Source of the DNA: Planctomycetota bacterium
Lineage (GTDB): Bacteria; Planctomycetota; Phycisphaerae; SM23-33
Direction: 5' to 3'
DNA length: 64,000 nucleotides
Assembly: GCA_022705325.1 (NCBI GenBank)
Contig: JAKJER010000001.1
Coordinates: forward strand, 310,001 to 374,000
This document shows positions 24,802 to 34,437 of the stretch, piece after piece; position 1 is the first letter of the stretch, and every line of letters begins with the position of its first letter. The notes below the pieces were generated by a model. The model did not search any database. It was not told the origin of the DNA and saw only the letters and a program-made list of their open reading frames with translations. Position numbers and translations under genes: made by a program.

Positions 24802-26094
24802 ATGTACGCGTTCCCCGTGACAATCGGCGCGTTTGCCCTGATCCTGGTGCTGGCCCGCCTGCGCGTGCCGCTGGCGGCGGCCATCCTGGCCGGGGCGGTC
24901 GTGCTGGGCCTGCTCATGGGCGCCGCGGGCAAGCTGCCCTGCCTGATGCTGACCGGCGCCATCCGTCCGGCCACCCTGGCCCTGGTGACCGTGCAGATCC
25001 TCCTGCTGGTCCTGTCCAGGACCATGCAACTCGCCGGGCAGCTCGAGCGGATCGTCACGCTGGCCCGCGCGTTCTTCCGCCGCCCCGCCGTCGCGATGGC
25101 CGCCCTGCCCGCGCTCATCGGTTTGCTGCCCATGCCCGGCGGGGCCCTGTTCTCGGCGCCGATGGTCCGCTCCGCCGCCGGAGAGGTCAAGGTCAGCGGG
25201 GCGTTCCTGTCGGCCGTCAACTACTGGTACCGACACATCTGGGAGCACTGGTGGCCGCTGTACCCGGGCGTGATCCTGGCCATGACGCTGACCGACCGCT
25301 CCTTCGGGGCGTTCGTCGCCTTCCAGATGCCGCTGGGGATCTTCATGGCCGCAGCGGGCCTGTTGATCTTCCGAGGCAGCCACAGCGACCTGCACGCCAC
25401 CGCCCCGCCCGCGCCGGCCGGCACGAAGCGCCGCCTGCTCCGCGAGACCTCGTCCATCGCGGTCATCCTGGCGGTGTGGGCGGCGGCCACCGCCGCCGTA
25501 GAGGCGCTGGACCTGTCCGCCCTGGGCGAGCAGGGGCGGATGGTCCTGGAGAAGTACCTGCCGGTTACGCTGGGGCTCGCGGTCTCGCTGGCGTGGACGG
25601 TCCGCCTCAACCGCGTCGGCGGGCGGACACTCCTGCGGGCCTTCGCCGACCGCTCCATCTACGACCTGGGCTTGCTGGTCCTGACCGTGATGGTCTTCCA
25701 GCACGTCCTGGAGAGCGTCAACGCCACGCCCCAGATCGCCTCCGAACTGGCCGCCATCCACCTGCCTGTCGAAGCCGTTGTGGCTGCGCTGCCCTTCGTG
25801 GCGGGCATGGTCACGGGGCTGGCGGTCGGGTTCGTGGGCACGAGCTTCCCCATCGTGCTGGGCCTGGTGGCCGCCCTGCCGGGCCAGCCCGCCCTGCCCC
25901 CGTACGTCGCCCTGGCCTACGCCTTCGGACACCTGGGGCAGATGATCAGCCCCATCCACCTCTGCTACGTCGTCAGCAACCGCTACTTCGAGACGCCCTT
26001 CGCCCCGGTCTACCGCTCCATCCTCGGCTCGGCCATCGTCACCGCGGTCCTGGCCGTCGCCTACTTCGCGATCCTGCGGCTGGTGATGGGGTGA
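24802..26094 (+). CDS. DUF401-family integral membrane permease
   Basis: 430 residues from MYAFPVTIGAF. An ATG 9 bases upstream (24793) overlaps a TACAAT box, so 24802 is preferred. About ten to eleven membrane segments are seen. The family signature is ALPALIGLLPMPGGALFSAPMV followed by NYWYRHIWEHWWPLYPG, and a mirror motif near the end, GFVGTSFPIVLGLV ... FGHLGQMISPIHLCYVVSN. These proteins resemble GntP/CitMHS-like transporters; substrate unknown. It ends at a long hairpin that separates it from the convergent gene. Confidence 0.82.
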   Translation: MYAFPVTIGAFALILVLARLRVPLAAAILAGAVVLGLLMGAAGKLPCLMLTGAIRPATLALVTVQILLLVLSRTMQLAGQLERIVTLARAFFRRPAVAMAALPALIGLLPMPGGALFSAPMVRSAAGEVKVSGAFLSAVNYWYRHIWEHWWPLYPGVILAMTLTDRSFGAFVAFQMPLGIFMAAAGLLIFRGSHSDLHATAPPAPAGTKRRLLRETSSIAVILAVWAAATAAVEALDLSALGEQGRMVLEKYLPVTLGLAVSLAWTVRLNRVGGRTLLRAFADRSIYDLGLLVLTVMVFQHVLESVNATPQIASELAAIHLPVEAVVAALPFVAGMVTGLAVGFVGTSFPIVLGLVAALPGQPALPPYVALAYAFGHLGQMISPIHLCYVVSNRYFETPFAPVYRSILGSAIVTAVLAVAYFAILRLVMG

Positions 26095-26098
26095 ATGA

Positions 26099-26141
26099 AG
26101 GCTCTGCAATCTGAACATTGGATGTTCAAATTGCAGAGCCT
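26099..26141. terminator. Long hairpin between convergent genes
   Basis: AGGCTCTGCAAT plus TGAACAT pairs with ATGTTCA plus ATTGCAGAGCCT: 19 of 20 positions pair around a 3-base loop. It begins 4 bases after the permease stop and abuts the stop of the opposite gene, so it can end both transcripts. It is more AT-rich than its surroundings, and no T-run follows on either strand. Confidence 0.6.
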
Positions 26142-28511
26142 CTACTTCTTCGGCTCCACGGCCTCCACCCGCGCCTTGGCCAGGATTTCCCTCGCCTGGT
26201 CGAGCGTTATGTTCGGCAGCAGGATGTTCGTGCGTCGCGGCGGCAGGGCCAGCAGGTAGCCGCCGACCTCCTCGCTGGCCAGGCCCACCGGCTGGCCGGC
26301 CAGGTCCGTCGCCCGCGGCTTGCCCTTGGCCAGGCCGAACTCGAACCGCCCCGGCTGGCCCGTGTAGTGCCAGACGGACGCCACCACGTCGTTTCCTCGT
26401 TGGGCGAGCATGGCCCGCACGTCGCGCCCGCCGGCGACGTCGGCCGGCTCAGCCGCCAGCAGCTCCGGGGCTGAGCCCGGCTTGGCGACGTACAGGAGGG
26501 AATCCTTCTTGGGCCCAGCTAGCTTTTTGCGCGTGGCGGCGCCGACGCTGCGGCTCGCCCGCAGTTCCTCGTAGGCCCGGACGATCTCCAGGACCCCGCC
26601 TGTCAGCGGGTGGCGGTCCATCTGGGCGAAGCTGGTCTGCAGCGAGATCGGGGCGTCATGGGCCAGCGACTTGCACATGAGGTACTCGATCTCGTCCAGT
26701 TGCAGGCCGTCGGTGTCCTTGCCCTTGGGCCAGATGCCGAACCACCCCAGTTCGCCCACCATGCGGTCATCGCCGATGCTTTGCATGTACCGCACCGAGC
26801 GGTCGATGTGGTCGCGGACGGTCGGCCAGGTCTCGATTGTCCCGCCGGCCTGGATGTGCCCGCGGAGCGTGTTGAGATACGTGTCTACCGTTCCGCTGCG
26901 GGTGAAGCTGTGCCACAGCCCGTGCGTCATGATCGTCCCCATGTGCACCAGCGGGCGGCGCTGGAACTTGCTCATCGCGACGGCCTGGAAGTTGGTGACG
27001 TAGTGGTCGAACCGCCGCCGGTCGACGTCCTCACCCCCGTCGAAGTACACCATGTCGAAGTCGCAGGCGTTGAAGATCCCAGCCAGCCGGCTCGTCGTCT
27101 CATCCAGCAGCGAGGTCTCCTGGTCGACGATGTATCCGTTGATGCACCCGTCCACGCCGTAGTGCCGGCCGACCGTGCCGGCCTTGTGGGCGGCGGGGGC
27201 GGTCTTCCACGCGCCCCGCTTGCAGCCCAGGAAGGTGTCCCACTTGCCCTCCGGGCCGATGGACTCGTAGGCGATGATCTCGTCGTCCAGGATCACCTCG
27301 CGATGCTTGGCCACGCCGCCCTCCCAGAGCTTCTGCCTCGCGACGGGGCTGCCGGGCCACTCGCGGAGGTCGTCGTTCATATGGATGGACGTGTCAGCAG
27401 GTCCGGCGTCGTCGGCCAACGTCGCGGTGCGGTCCACCCAGAACCGCTTGTCGGGCACGGGCGTGACGTAGGCGTCGATCTTGCTGATCTTCGACGCGAA
27501 GCAGTGCATGCCCACTAGGATCCCCGCGTCGTGCAGCTTCCTGACCGTGGCCTTCAGGCCCTCCAGTTCGTCCGGATAGAAGGTCTTGTTGAACGTGTAA
27601 TGCCCCACGCTCGAACACCAGGAGTGCGAGATCATCATGACCTGCCTGATGCCGGAGCGCCGGCAGAGTTCGACGACGCGGCCGGCGTCCTTCTGCGGCA
27701 CGTGCAAGAACCAGTACGAGCGCCGCGCCAGCGGCAGCAATCGCGAGGGCGTCCGGGCGGAGGCGTTCCGCGGCAGGTCGAAGCCGCGCGAGAGGCGTTC
27801 CAGCAGGGCGTCCAGCTCTTTCTCGGGCGCGGCGTAGAGGGCGGCGGAAGCGCCTTCGAGCCTGGGACCCGGGGCGTCCTGCGTGGTGGCCAGCAGCTCG
27901 GCGTGGTCCTTGTGCGGGATGGCCCGCCCGCGGACCTGGCGATTGGCCGCCAGGATGCCCACCCCGGCGGACTCATCCCACCCCAGGCCCAGCCGGGTGC
28001 CCACCCGTGCCCGCAGGGTCGTGGCGAGACGCAGCAGCGTCATTTCGGTAGGCCGGGTCCCCTCGATCTTCTTCAACGTGAACTGGATGCAGTCGTCGCT
28101 GACGGCCACCGCGTAGGTCGCCGCCGTGTCGCAGCCGGCGAAGCGCAACACGAGTTCGCCGCCCGCAGCCGCGGCGTTCCCGGCAGGTTTGACCGGCACG
28201 TACGACGCCGAGTTCGCATTGCACTGCCTGGGCGGCGCCAGGGCCAGGGCCTTCTGATGGTCGTGCACGCTGGTGTGCGCCCCCGTGGGCGGGGGCGGAA
28301 GGGACGGGGCGACGGTCACGGCGGCCATCGCCACCTTGCCCGGCGCAAAGCACCGCTCCACCTTGGCCTGCTTGTCCGTCAGCGAACGCCACGTCGCGTC
28401 CGGGCCCAGCACGAGCCTGAAGCGGGCGCTCTCCCAGACGATCGGGTCGGTCGGCGCCGGCTGGGCCGCCGGCGCGGTCGCGGCGGCCAACAGGCAGACG
28501 ATTCGGATCAT
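26142..28511 (-). CDS. Secreted glycoside-hydrolase-like TIM-barrel protein
   Basis: 789 residues. ATG at 28511 with AGGAG upstream and a short signal peptide (MIRIVCLLAAATAPAAQPAPT). An N-terminal beta-rich domain (to about 270) precedes a barrel-like segment: SGIRQVMMISHSWCSSVGHYTFNKTFYPD, KLHDAGILVGMHCFASKIS, and FDMVYFDGGEDVDRRRFDHY, where the Asp/Glu cluster would be catalytic, as in retaining alpha-glycosidases. A C-terminal beta domain follows (about 700-789, GRFEFGLAKGKPRATDLAGQPV). No exact family can be named. It converges on the permease gene. Confidence 0.6.
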   Translation of the reverse strand: MIRIVCLLAAATAPAAQPAPTDPIVWESARFRLVLGPDATWRSLTDKQAKVERCFAPGKVAMAAVTVAPSLPPPPTGAHTSVHDHQKALALAPPRQCNANSASYVPVKPAGNAAAAGGELVLRFAGCDTAATYAVAVSDDCIQFTLKKIEGTRPTEMTLLRLATTLRARVGTRLGLGWDESAGVGILAANRQVRGRAIPHKDHAELLATTQDAPGPRLEGASAALYAAPEKELDALLERLSRGFDLPRNASARTPSRLLPLARRSYWFLHVPQKDAGRVVELCRRSGIRQVMMISHSWCSSVGHYTFNKTFYPDELEGLKATVRKLHDAGILVGMHCFASKISKIDAYVTPVPDKRFWVDRTATLADDAGPADTSIHMNDDLREWPGSPVARQKLWEGGVAKHREVILDDEIIAYESIGPEGKWDTFLGCKRGAWKTAPAAHKAGTVGRHYGVDGCINGYIVDQETSLLDETTSRLAGIFNACDFDMVYFDGGEDVDRRRFDHYVTNFQAVAMSKFQRRPLVHMGTIMTHGLWHSFTRSGTVDTYLNTLRGHIQAGGTIETWPTVRDHIDRSVRYMQSIGDDRMVGELGWFGIWPKGKDTDGLQLDEIEYLMCKSLAHDAPISLQTSFAQMDRHPLTGGVLEIVRAYEELRASRSVGAATRKKLAGPKKDSLLYVAKPGSAPELLAAEPADVAGGRDVRAMLAQRGNDVVASVWHYTGQPGRFEFGLAKGKPRATDLAGQPVGLASEEVGGYLLALPPRRTNILLPNITLDQAREILAKARVEAVEPKK

Positions 28512-28608
28512 GGTCTCGCTCCTGTCCCCCGGGCAGTCCAAACGCAGGCGCGGACCCGTGATTGACGATTTGCGGTTTTGGCGTCTCGCGCGGGTGTGGG
28601 CGGCGGCG

Positions 28609-28637
28609 TTGAACGGCCCGGCCCTGGCGGGTAGACT
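28609..28637 (+). promoter_or_regulatory. Promoter for the MscK-like channel gene
   Basis: TTGAAC, 17-base spacer, TAGACT, in the 314-base divergent gap. The predicted leader would be about 180 bases. Nothing else was recognised in this gap. Confidence 0.5.
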
Positions 28638-28825
28638 GGTTGCGTGGAGTGACGCTACGGTGGTATTCACTTCCGCCAGGCGAACGAGATTCCGCGCCGA
28701 GGCAGGCCGGCAGGCCCGAGGGCCGCTTGCCCCTCGCGTGGCGGCGACCTGGCGAGTGCTTGGCCCCAAGCACGACACGACGAAGGCTGAACGACGGGGC
28801 GCTAGCCCGGAAGAGAGTTTCCGCG

Positions 28826-31800
28826 ATGATCAGAACACAATGGACCGCTCTGGCCATGTTGGGGCTGCTGCTGGCCCTGCCCGCCGCGTTCGCCCGCGGC
28901 GACGACGCGACGACCCAGACCCAGCCCGCGGCCACTTCACGTCCCGCCAGCGCCGCCGAACTGGAGTTGACCCCGGCCGCCATCCAGGGCAAGGTCCAGG
29001 AGATCGAGGCAGCCACCGCATTGGACGCCGAGGTGAAGAAGAAGATCCTGGATTCGTATGCTCAGGCCCTGGCCAAGCTCCAGGCCGCCGCCGACTGGGC
29101 GGCGCGGACGGCCAAGCTCGAGGCGCCCGACCGCCTGGTGGTGGCGGTCAAGGATCAGGAGGCCCAACTGGCCACCCGACCGGCGTTCGAAGCGCCGGCC
29201 GGGATGCTCCTTGAGAAGGCCAAAGAGGAACTGTCCGCCGCCAAGACGGAACTGGCCGAAGTGGAGAAGTCCGTCGGTGACATGGAAGACCAGATCAAGA
29301 ACCGCCCGGCCAGGCGGCAGGAGATCCCCAAGCTCGTCGCCGACGCCCGCAAGCAGATCACCGCGATCCAGGGAAAGCTGGACGCTCCTGCCGCCGAGGG
29401 CCAGCCGCCCCAGGCCCTCAAGGCCGAGCAGGTCCTTCTGCGGGCCCAGAAGAAGGCCCTCGAGGAAGAAATCGTCTGTCACGAGAAGGAGTTGGCCACC
29501 TACGAGGGCTTCGGAGACCTGCTGACGGCGCAGCGGGCCCTGGCTGCGCGGCGCCGCGAGCACCTGACTCAGAAGGTCGCCCTGCTGGAGGAAGTGCTGG
29601 TCAAGGCCCGCACCGACGAGGCCGCCCGCATGGAGGCCGAGGCCCGCGAGGCTGCCCGCAAGGCGGCCTACGCCCACCCGCTGGTCCGCGAGCTGGCGGA
29701 GAAGAACCTCGCCCTGGCCGAGCGGCTCAACGGGCCCAAGGGTCTGCTGGCCCTGATCAAGCAAGTCTCCGACCAGGTCCAGGACGCCCAGAAGCGCGCG
29801 GGCGATACGAGGAAGGAGTTCGACTCCATCCGCGACCGTCTCAACCGGACGGGCGTGACGCACGCGATGGCCGCCCTGCTGAAGGAGAAGCGGGGCGACC
29901 TGGCCCAGTTCAGCCGCTCCCTGCGGGCCCAGGGCTCCAAGCGCGAGGAAATCGCCGCCGCCCAACTCGCCCGCGACGAGTTGGAGGAAGAACGGGCCAA
30001 GATGGGCAATGTCAAGGCGACCGTCCAGCAGATCCTCGCCCGCGCCGCGCCGCCCCGCAGCGAGTGGGAGCGCGAGAACCTTGCCGCGGCCATCACCGAT
30101 CAGGTCGAAAGCCGCCTGAAGTACCTCGACCAGCTCACCGCCGACACCGACAAGTACTTCAACGCCCTGGTCGACCTGGAGACCGCCCAGGTCCAGTTGC
30201 GGGACCTCACCCGTTCGCTCGCCCGCGTTGTGGACGAGCGGATCCTCTGGCTTCAAAGCCATCCGCCGCTGGGCCTGCGGGCGCTGGCGGCTGTCCCGCG
30301 CGACTTCCTTAGTCTTGTCCGCCACGACGATTGGAGGTCTGCGGCCCTGGCACTCTGGCAGGATGCCCGCGACCTGTTCTATCTGCCCGTTCTGATTGCC
30401 GCTTGCCTGATCGCCGCCCTGGTCCTTCGCCCCACAGTCCGCGGGCGCCTGTCGAGATGGGTCGAAACGACCCCCCAGCAGGTCCGCAGTTGTTCGATCA
30501 GGCCCACGTTCAAGGCCGGCCTCTACACGTTGCTGCTCAGCGCATTGGGGCCGGCGCTGCTGGCGCTGGCGCCGTGGCGCCTGCTGGCCACCGCCGAGCC
30601 CGGCAGCTTCGCCTATGCCCTCGCGCAGGCCACCCTGGCCACGGCGGGACTGTTCCTGGCCCTCAACATCCTGCGCTACGCCTGCCTGCCCAACGGGCTG
30701 GGCGTCAAGCATTTCGGGTGGGAGGCCGAGGGAACCGTCCTGCTCGGCCAGGCCGTCGGCGCCCTCCAGTACGCGCTGCTGCCGGTCGTGTTCCTGATCG
30801 CCTTGAGCGAGGCTAGCGATCAGCAGGCCTGGCAGGCCTCCCTCGGGCGGGTGGCGTTCCTGGTCGCCCAGGTCGAGATCCTCATCGTCTTGTGGTGGGT
30901 GCTGCGCCCGCGGGTGCTGGCGGAGCGCTTCACCGACGGCGAGAGCGGCTGGGTGTTCCATTCCCGCTACCTGTGGTTGCCTCTGGCGGCCGCGGGCGTG
31001 GTGGCGGTGGGGGCGCTGGTGGTGTTGGGCTACTACTACACTGCGGTGCAACTCAGCCTCCGCGTGGCCAGTACGTTGTGGCTGGTTCTGTCCATCCTGC
31101 TGGTCTACGGGCTGGTGATCCGATGGCTGATGCTGACCCGCCGGCGGATCGCCATCAAGCGATTCCAGGAACGCCAGGCTGCCCAGGCCGCCGCTCAGGC
31201 TGAGCCCAAACCTCCCGCCGAGGGCGCCCCGTCCCCGGCGGCCGAGGAACCCAAGGTGAGCCTGGCTGCCATCAGCGGGCAGACGCGCCATCTCCTGCGG
31301 GCCGTGACGGGCCTGACGTTCCTGGGCGGGCTGTGGGTGATCTGGCGTGACGTCCTGCCGGCCGTGATGGTCTTCACCCGCCAGCCCCTGTGGGGCGAGA
31401 CGGTGACCATCGCCCACCTGTTCTACTCCCTCTTCACCGTCGTCATCACCGTCATCGCCGCCCGCAACCTGCCCGGGCTGCTCCAGATGGTCATCCTGCA
31501 GCGTCTGCCCATCAAGGACGACGTCCGCTTCGCCGTCGCCACGCTCTGCCGCTATGTCATCACCATCGTGGGCACCATCGTGGCCTTTGGGCTGATCGGC
31601 ATGGACTGGTCGCAGATCCAGTGGCTGGTGGCGGCCATGACCGTGGGCCTGGGCTTCGGCTTGCAGGACATCTTCGCCAACTTCGTCAGCGGCCTGATCA
31701 TCCTCTGGGAGCGCCCGGTCCGCGTAGGCGACCTGGTCACCGTGGGCGACGTCAGCGGATCGGTCTCGCAGATCCGCATGCGATCCACCACCATCACCGA

Positions 31801-32257
31801 CTGGGACTGCAAGGAACTGATCGTCCCCAACAAGGACATCATCACCGGGCGGGTGCTGAACTGGACGCTCTCCAACCGGACCTTCCGCCTGGTCTTCCCG
31901 GTCGGGGTGGCCTACGGGTCCGACGTCGAGCTGGTGCACAAGCTTCTGCTCCGGATCGCCGGCGAGCACCCCAACGTTCTGGAGGACCCGGCCCCACAGT
32001 GCTTCTTCATGGGCTTCGGGGCCAGCTCGCTGGACTTCGAGCTGCGCGCCTACGTGAACATCGAGAATGGACTGGCCACAAGACACGATCTGAACATGAC
32101 CATCGACCGGGTCTTCCGCGAGTCCAACATCGAGATCGCCTTCCCGCAGATGGACCTGCACGTGAAGGGCCTGGAGCAGCCGCTCTGGCCACTGGGCCAG
32201 GCCCCGTCCGTGCCGCCCCGCGCGGCGGACGAGTCCGGCCGAACCGGCCGCGCGTGA
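28826..32257 (+). CDS. Large MscS-family mechanosensitive channel (MscK-like)
   Basis: 1143 residues, close to E. coli MscK and YjeP/MscM. Signal peptide at 1-25 (MIRTQWTALAMLGLLLALPAAFARG), a periplasmic coiled-coil domain to about 500 (KAKEELSAAKTELAEVEKSVGDMEDQI and similar), then about eleven membrane segments. The last segment and beta domain carry the MscS core: WLVAAMTVGLGFGLQDIFANFVSGLIILWERPVRVGDLVTVGDVSGSVSQI and IVPNKDIITGRVLNWTLSN. It releases solutes on hypo-osmotic shock from the inner membrane. A longer in-frame start lacks a signal peptide and was rejected. Confidence 0.93.
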   Translation: MIRTQWTALAMLGLLLALPAAFARGDDATTQTQPAATSRPASAAELELTPAAIQGKVQEIEAATALDAEVKKKILDSYAQALAKLQAAADWAARTAKLEAPDRLVVAVKDQEAQLATRPAFEAPAGMLLEKAKEELSAAKTELAEVEKSVGDMEDQIKNRPARRQEIPKLVADARKQITAIQGKLDAPAAEGQPPQALKAEQVLLRAQKKALEEEIVCHEKELATYEGFGDLLTAQRALAARRREHLTQKVALLEEVLVKARTDEAARMEAEAREAARKAAYAHPLVRELAEKNLALAERLNGPKGLLALIKQVSDQVQDAQKRAGDTRKEFDSIRDRLNRTGVTHAMAALLKEKRGDLAQFSRSLRAQGSKREEIAAAQLARDELEEERAKMGNVKATVQQILARAAPPRSEWERENLAAAITDQVESRLKYLDQLTADTDKYFNALVDLETAQVQLRDLTRSLARVVDERILWLQSHPPLGLRALAAVPRDFLSLVRHDDWRSAALALWQDARDLFYLPVLIAACLIAALVLRPTVRGRLSRWVETTPQQVRSCSIRPTFKAGLYTLLLSALGPALLALAPWRLLATAEPGSFAYALAQATLATAGLFLALNILRYACLPNGLGVKHFGWEAEGTVLLGQAVGALQYALLPVVFLIALSEASDQQAWQASLGRVAFLVAQVEILIVLWWVLRPRVLAERFTDGESGWVFHSRYLWLPLAAAGVVAVGALVVLGYYYTAVQLSLRVASTLWLVLSILLVYGLVIRWLMLTRRRIAIKRFQERQAAQAAAQAEPKPPAEGAPSPAAEEPKVSLAAISGQTRHLLRAVTGLTFLGGLWVIWRDVLPAVMVFTRQPLWGETVTIAHLFYSLFTVVITVIAARNLPGLLQMVILQRLPIKDDVRFAVATLCRYVITIVGTIVAFGLIGMDWSQIQWLVAAMTVGLGFGLQDIFANFVSGLIILWERPVRVGDLVTVGDVSGSVSQIRMRSTTITDWDCKELIVPNKDIITGRVLNWTLSNRTFRLVFPVGVAYGSDVELVHKLLLRIAGEHPNVLEDPAPQCFFMGFGASSLDFELRAYVNIENGLATRHDLNMTIDRVFRESNIEIAFPQMDLHVKGLEQPLWPLGQAPSVPPRAADESGRTGRA

Positions 32258-32294
32258 GCGGGCGGCGGAAGCAGGTACCCTCACTCGGGCGCGA

Positions 32295-32491
32295 TCACGG
32301 ACGCAGGATCGCGTCGTCCGTCCGATGCGCCCATTTCCGCAGTTCGTCGGCGTGGTTCTTCAGGTCCTACAGCCCCAGCGGCGCCATGTGCCCGCCCAGC
32401 CGCTGTGGGCCCAGCCCTTGAAGCACGCCGAACGCGCCCGAGGGAACGCATCCTGCGACACGGGCAGCCAGCGCGAACCATCGCGACGTGC
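32295..32491 (-). pseudogene. Possible gene remnant downstream of sulfatase
   Basis: In the 234-base gap between the channel and sulfatase genes a minus-strand frame reads ...LGGHMAPLGL, TAG, DLKNHADELRKWAHRTDDAILRP, TGA. The residues after the TAG look protein-like. It may be the decayed end of a gene, or chance in GC-rich DNA. No family is recognised. Confidence 0.2.
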
Positions 32492-34327
32492 TCACGGCTT
32501 TGAGAAACTCCAGCGTTCCGCAGACTGGTCTTTCGTGCTGGTCAGCGCGACGCGCCGGAGCTTGCACTCGCCTTGCGGCAGAAGCACACGGAGGTGGATG
32601 ATCCGCCCCTTGGCCGGCAGTTCCGCCGACAGGCTCTGCCATTGCGGCGAGCCGGGCACCTTCACGCTGACCACCTGGCCGGGCGGGAAGTCCTTCTGGC
32701 CCTCCAGCCGCCAGGCGAAACCCGCCTGGCCCCCCGCGGAACACAGGATCGCCACCTCCGCGCGGGCCGGGCCGGTCACGTGCAGATTGGCCCGGGCCAG
32801 GAACGGGCGCTGCTGCGAGCCCTCGCCCTGGCAGACGTGCAGGGCGCCGTCCTTGACTTCCGCGCTGCTGTTGCGGGCGACCCAGCCTTGCAGCGGGCCC
32901 GGCGCGGGCGCCGTGCCGCCGGCGGCCGGCGCCGGCTTGCCCTCCAGGTAGAAGTCGTAGTATGCCTCCCAAACGGGCGCCATCGGCTTGGTCGCCAGGC
33001 CCGGCGGCTGAAGCTCACCCGCCCACGCCTCCAGGCGGGCGCGGAGTCGCTGGGCGATCTGCGGATGCCGCTCAAGCAGGTTGTGCTTCTCTTGCGGATC
33101 GGACTGGAGATCGAAGAGGTACTGCCGCTTGCCGCCGACCAGCAGTTTCCATTGCCCCTCGCGAACGGCCGACTGGGCGATCCACCTCCAGAACAGCCGC
33201 TCGTGCGGGGGATCGCTCTTCTGCCCGGTCAGGTACGGCAGCAGGTCCACCCCGTCCAGGTCCGCCCGGTCTGCCAGGCCCGCCAGGGCGGCGGCCGACG
33301 CGGCGATGTCCAGGGAAATGACCGGGTGCGAGTACGTCTGCCCGCCCGGGATGCGACCCTTCCAGTACACCAGCCAGGGCACGCGGATGCCGCCCTCGCT
33401 GAGCATGCCCTTCTCGCCGTTCATCGGGTCGTTCAGGGAACCGTCCCACCCGCCCGGGTCGCCGTGCAGGGGAGAGTCGGTCTTGTGGATCTTCAGCGGC
33501 GCCCCGTTGTCGCCCAGGAAGAAGATCAGCGTCTTGTCTTCCAGCCCGCACTCGCGCAGCGTCTTCATCACCTGCCCCACGCCATCGTCCACGGCGGAGA
33601 TCATCGCCAACGCCTGGCGGCGGCGCTCGGGCATGGGCCCGGGGAACCGCGAGGTGTACTTGGGCGGGGCGTCCAACGGCGTGTGCGGCGCGCGATAGGC
33701 CAGGTAGAAGAAGAACGGCTTGTCGCGGTGGCGCCGGATGAACGCGCAAGCGGCCGCCGAGTTGGCGTCCAGGTGATACAGGTCGTTCTTGACGACCTGG
33801 CCGGGGACCGTTCCGCCCTCCAGGTCGAAATTGGCCCACGTGTTTCGCGGGCCGCCCTGGGTGCAGTAGACGTCATCGAAGCCGTGGCGCGTGATTTGCG
33901 ACGGCGGCCCGAGGTGCCACTTGCCGGTCATGCCCGTGGCGTAGCCCGCCTTTCTCAGGCGATGAGCGATGGTCTGCTGGGCGTCGAAGCCGTCCAGCTT
34001 CTCGCCGTTGCTCTCGAGCCCGAAGCGGTTCTGATATCGCCCCGTCAGCAGGCCCGCCCGCGAGGGCACGCACTGCGGCGCGGTGACGTAGCCGTTGGTC
34101 GCGCGGACCCCGCCCTCCGCCAGCAAGTCCAGGTGCGGCGTGCGGATGTCCTTCCGCACGTCCTGCTTGCCCAGATCGGCCCAGCCGTGATCGTCGGTGA
34201 AGATCACGATCACGTTGGGTCTGCGCGACTCGGCCGCCCACGCGGTCTGCACCGCGCACAGGAAGACCCACAACAGGGCCCGCCGCGTTATCCGCCCACA
34301 TGCCAAGGTGCCGTGGAGTCGTTTCAC
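32492..34327 (-). CDS. Secreted C-type sulfatase
   Basis: 611 residues from a GTG giving VKRLHGTLACGRITRRALLWVFLCAVQTAWAAE, a good signal peptide; no ribosome site is clear, so the start is uncertain. The sulfatase core includes NVIVIFTDDHGWADLG (metal Asp45/46), APQCVPSRAGLLTGR with C86 to be converted to formylglycine, TGKWHLG, AYRAPHTPLDAP and FFLGDNGAP. A C-terminal beta domain (about 480-611) may bind carbohydrate. It would remove sulfate esters from glycans in the periplasm. No sulfatase-maturing enzyme is in the window. Confidence 0.88.
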   Translation of the reverse strand: MKRLHGTLACGRITRRALLWVFLCAVQTAWAAESRRPNVIVIFTDDHGWADLGKQDVRKDIRTPHLDLLAEGGVRATNGYVTAPQCVPSRAGLLTGRYQNRFGLESNGEKLDGFDAQQTIAHRLRKAGYATGMTGKWHLGPPSQITRHGFDDVYCTQGGPRNTWANFDLEGGTVPGQVVKNDLYHLDANSAAACAFIRRHRDKPFFFYLAYRAPHTPLDAPPKYTSRFPGPMPERRRQALAMISAVDDGVGQVMKTLRECGLEDKTLIFFLGDNGAPLKIHKTDSPLHGDPGGWDGSLNDPMNGEKGMLSEGGIRVPWLVYWKGRIPGGQTYSHPVISLDIAASAAALAGLADRADLDGVDLLPYLTGQKSDPPHERLFWRWIAQSAVREGQWKLLVGGKRQYLFDLQSDPQEKHNLLERHPQIAQRLRARLEAWAGELQPPGLATKPMAPVWEAYYDFYLEGKPAPAAGGTAPAPGPLQGWVARNSSAEVKDGALHVCQGEGSQQRPFLARANLHVTGPARAEVAILCSAGGQAGFAWRLEGQKDFPPGQVVSVKVPGSPQWQSLSAELPAKGRIIHLRVLLPQGECKLRRVALTSTKDQSAERWSFSKP

Positions 34328-34437
34328 TCGTGGAATGGTAGGCCGGGGGACCCGGCCAGTCAACGCGCCAGCCGCGCCGGCGCCGGGGTTCCGGATGGTT
34401 CGGGCTTGGCCTGGGCGGCCTTGAGGGGCAACAGGGA

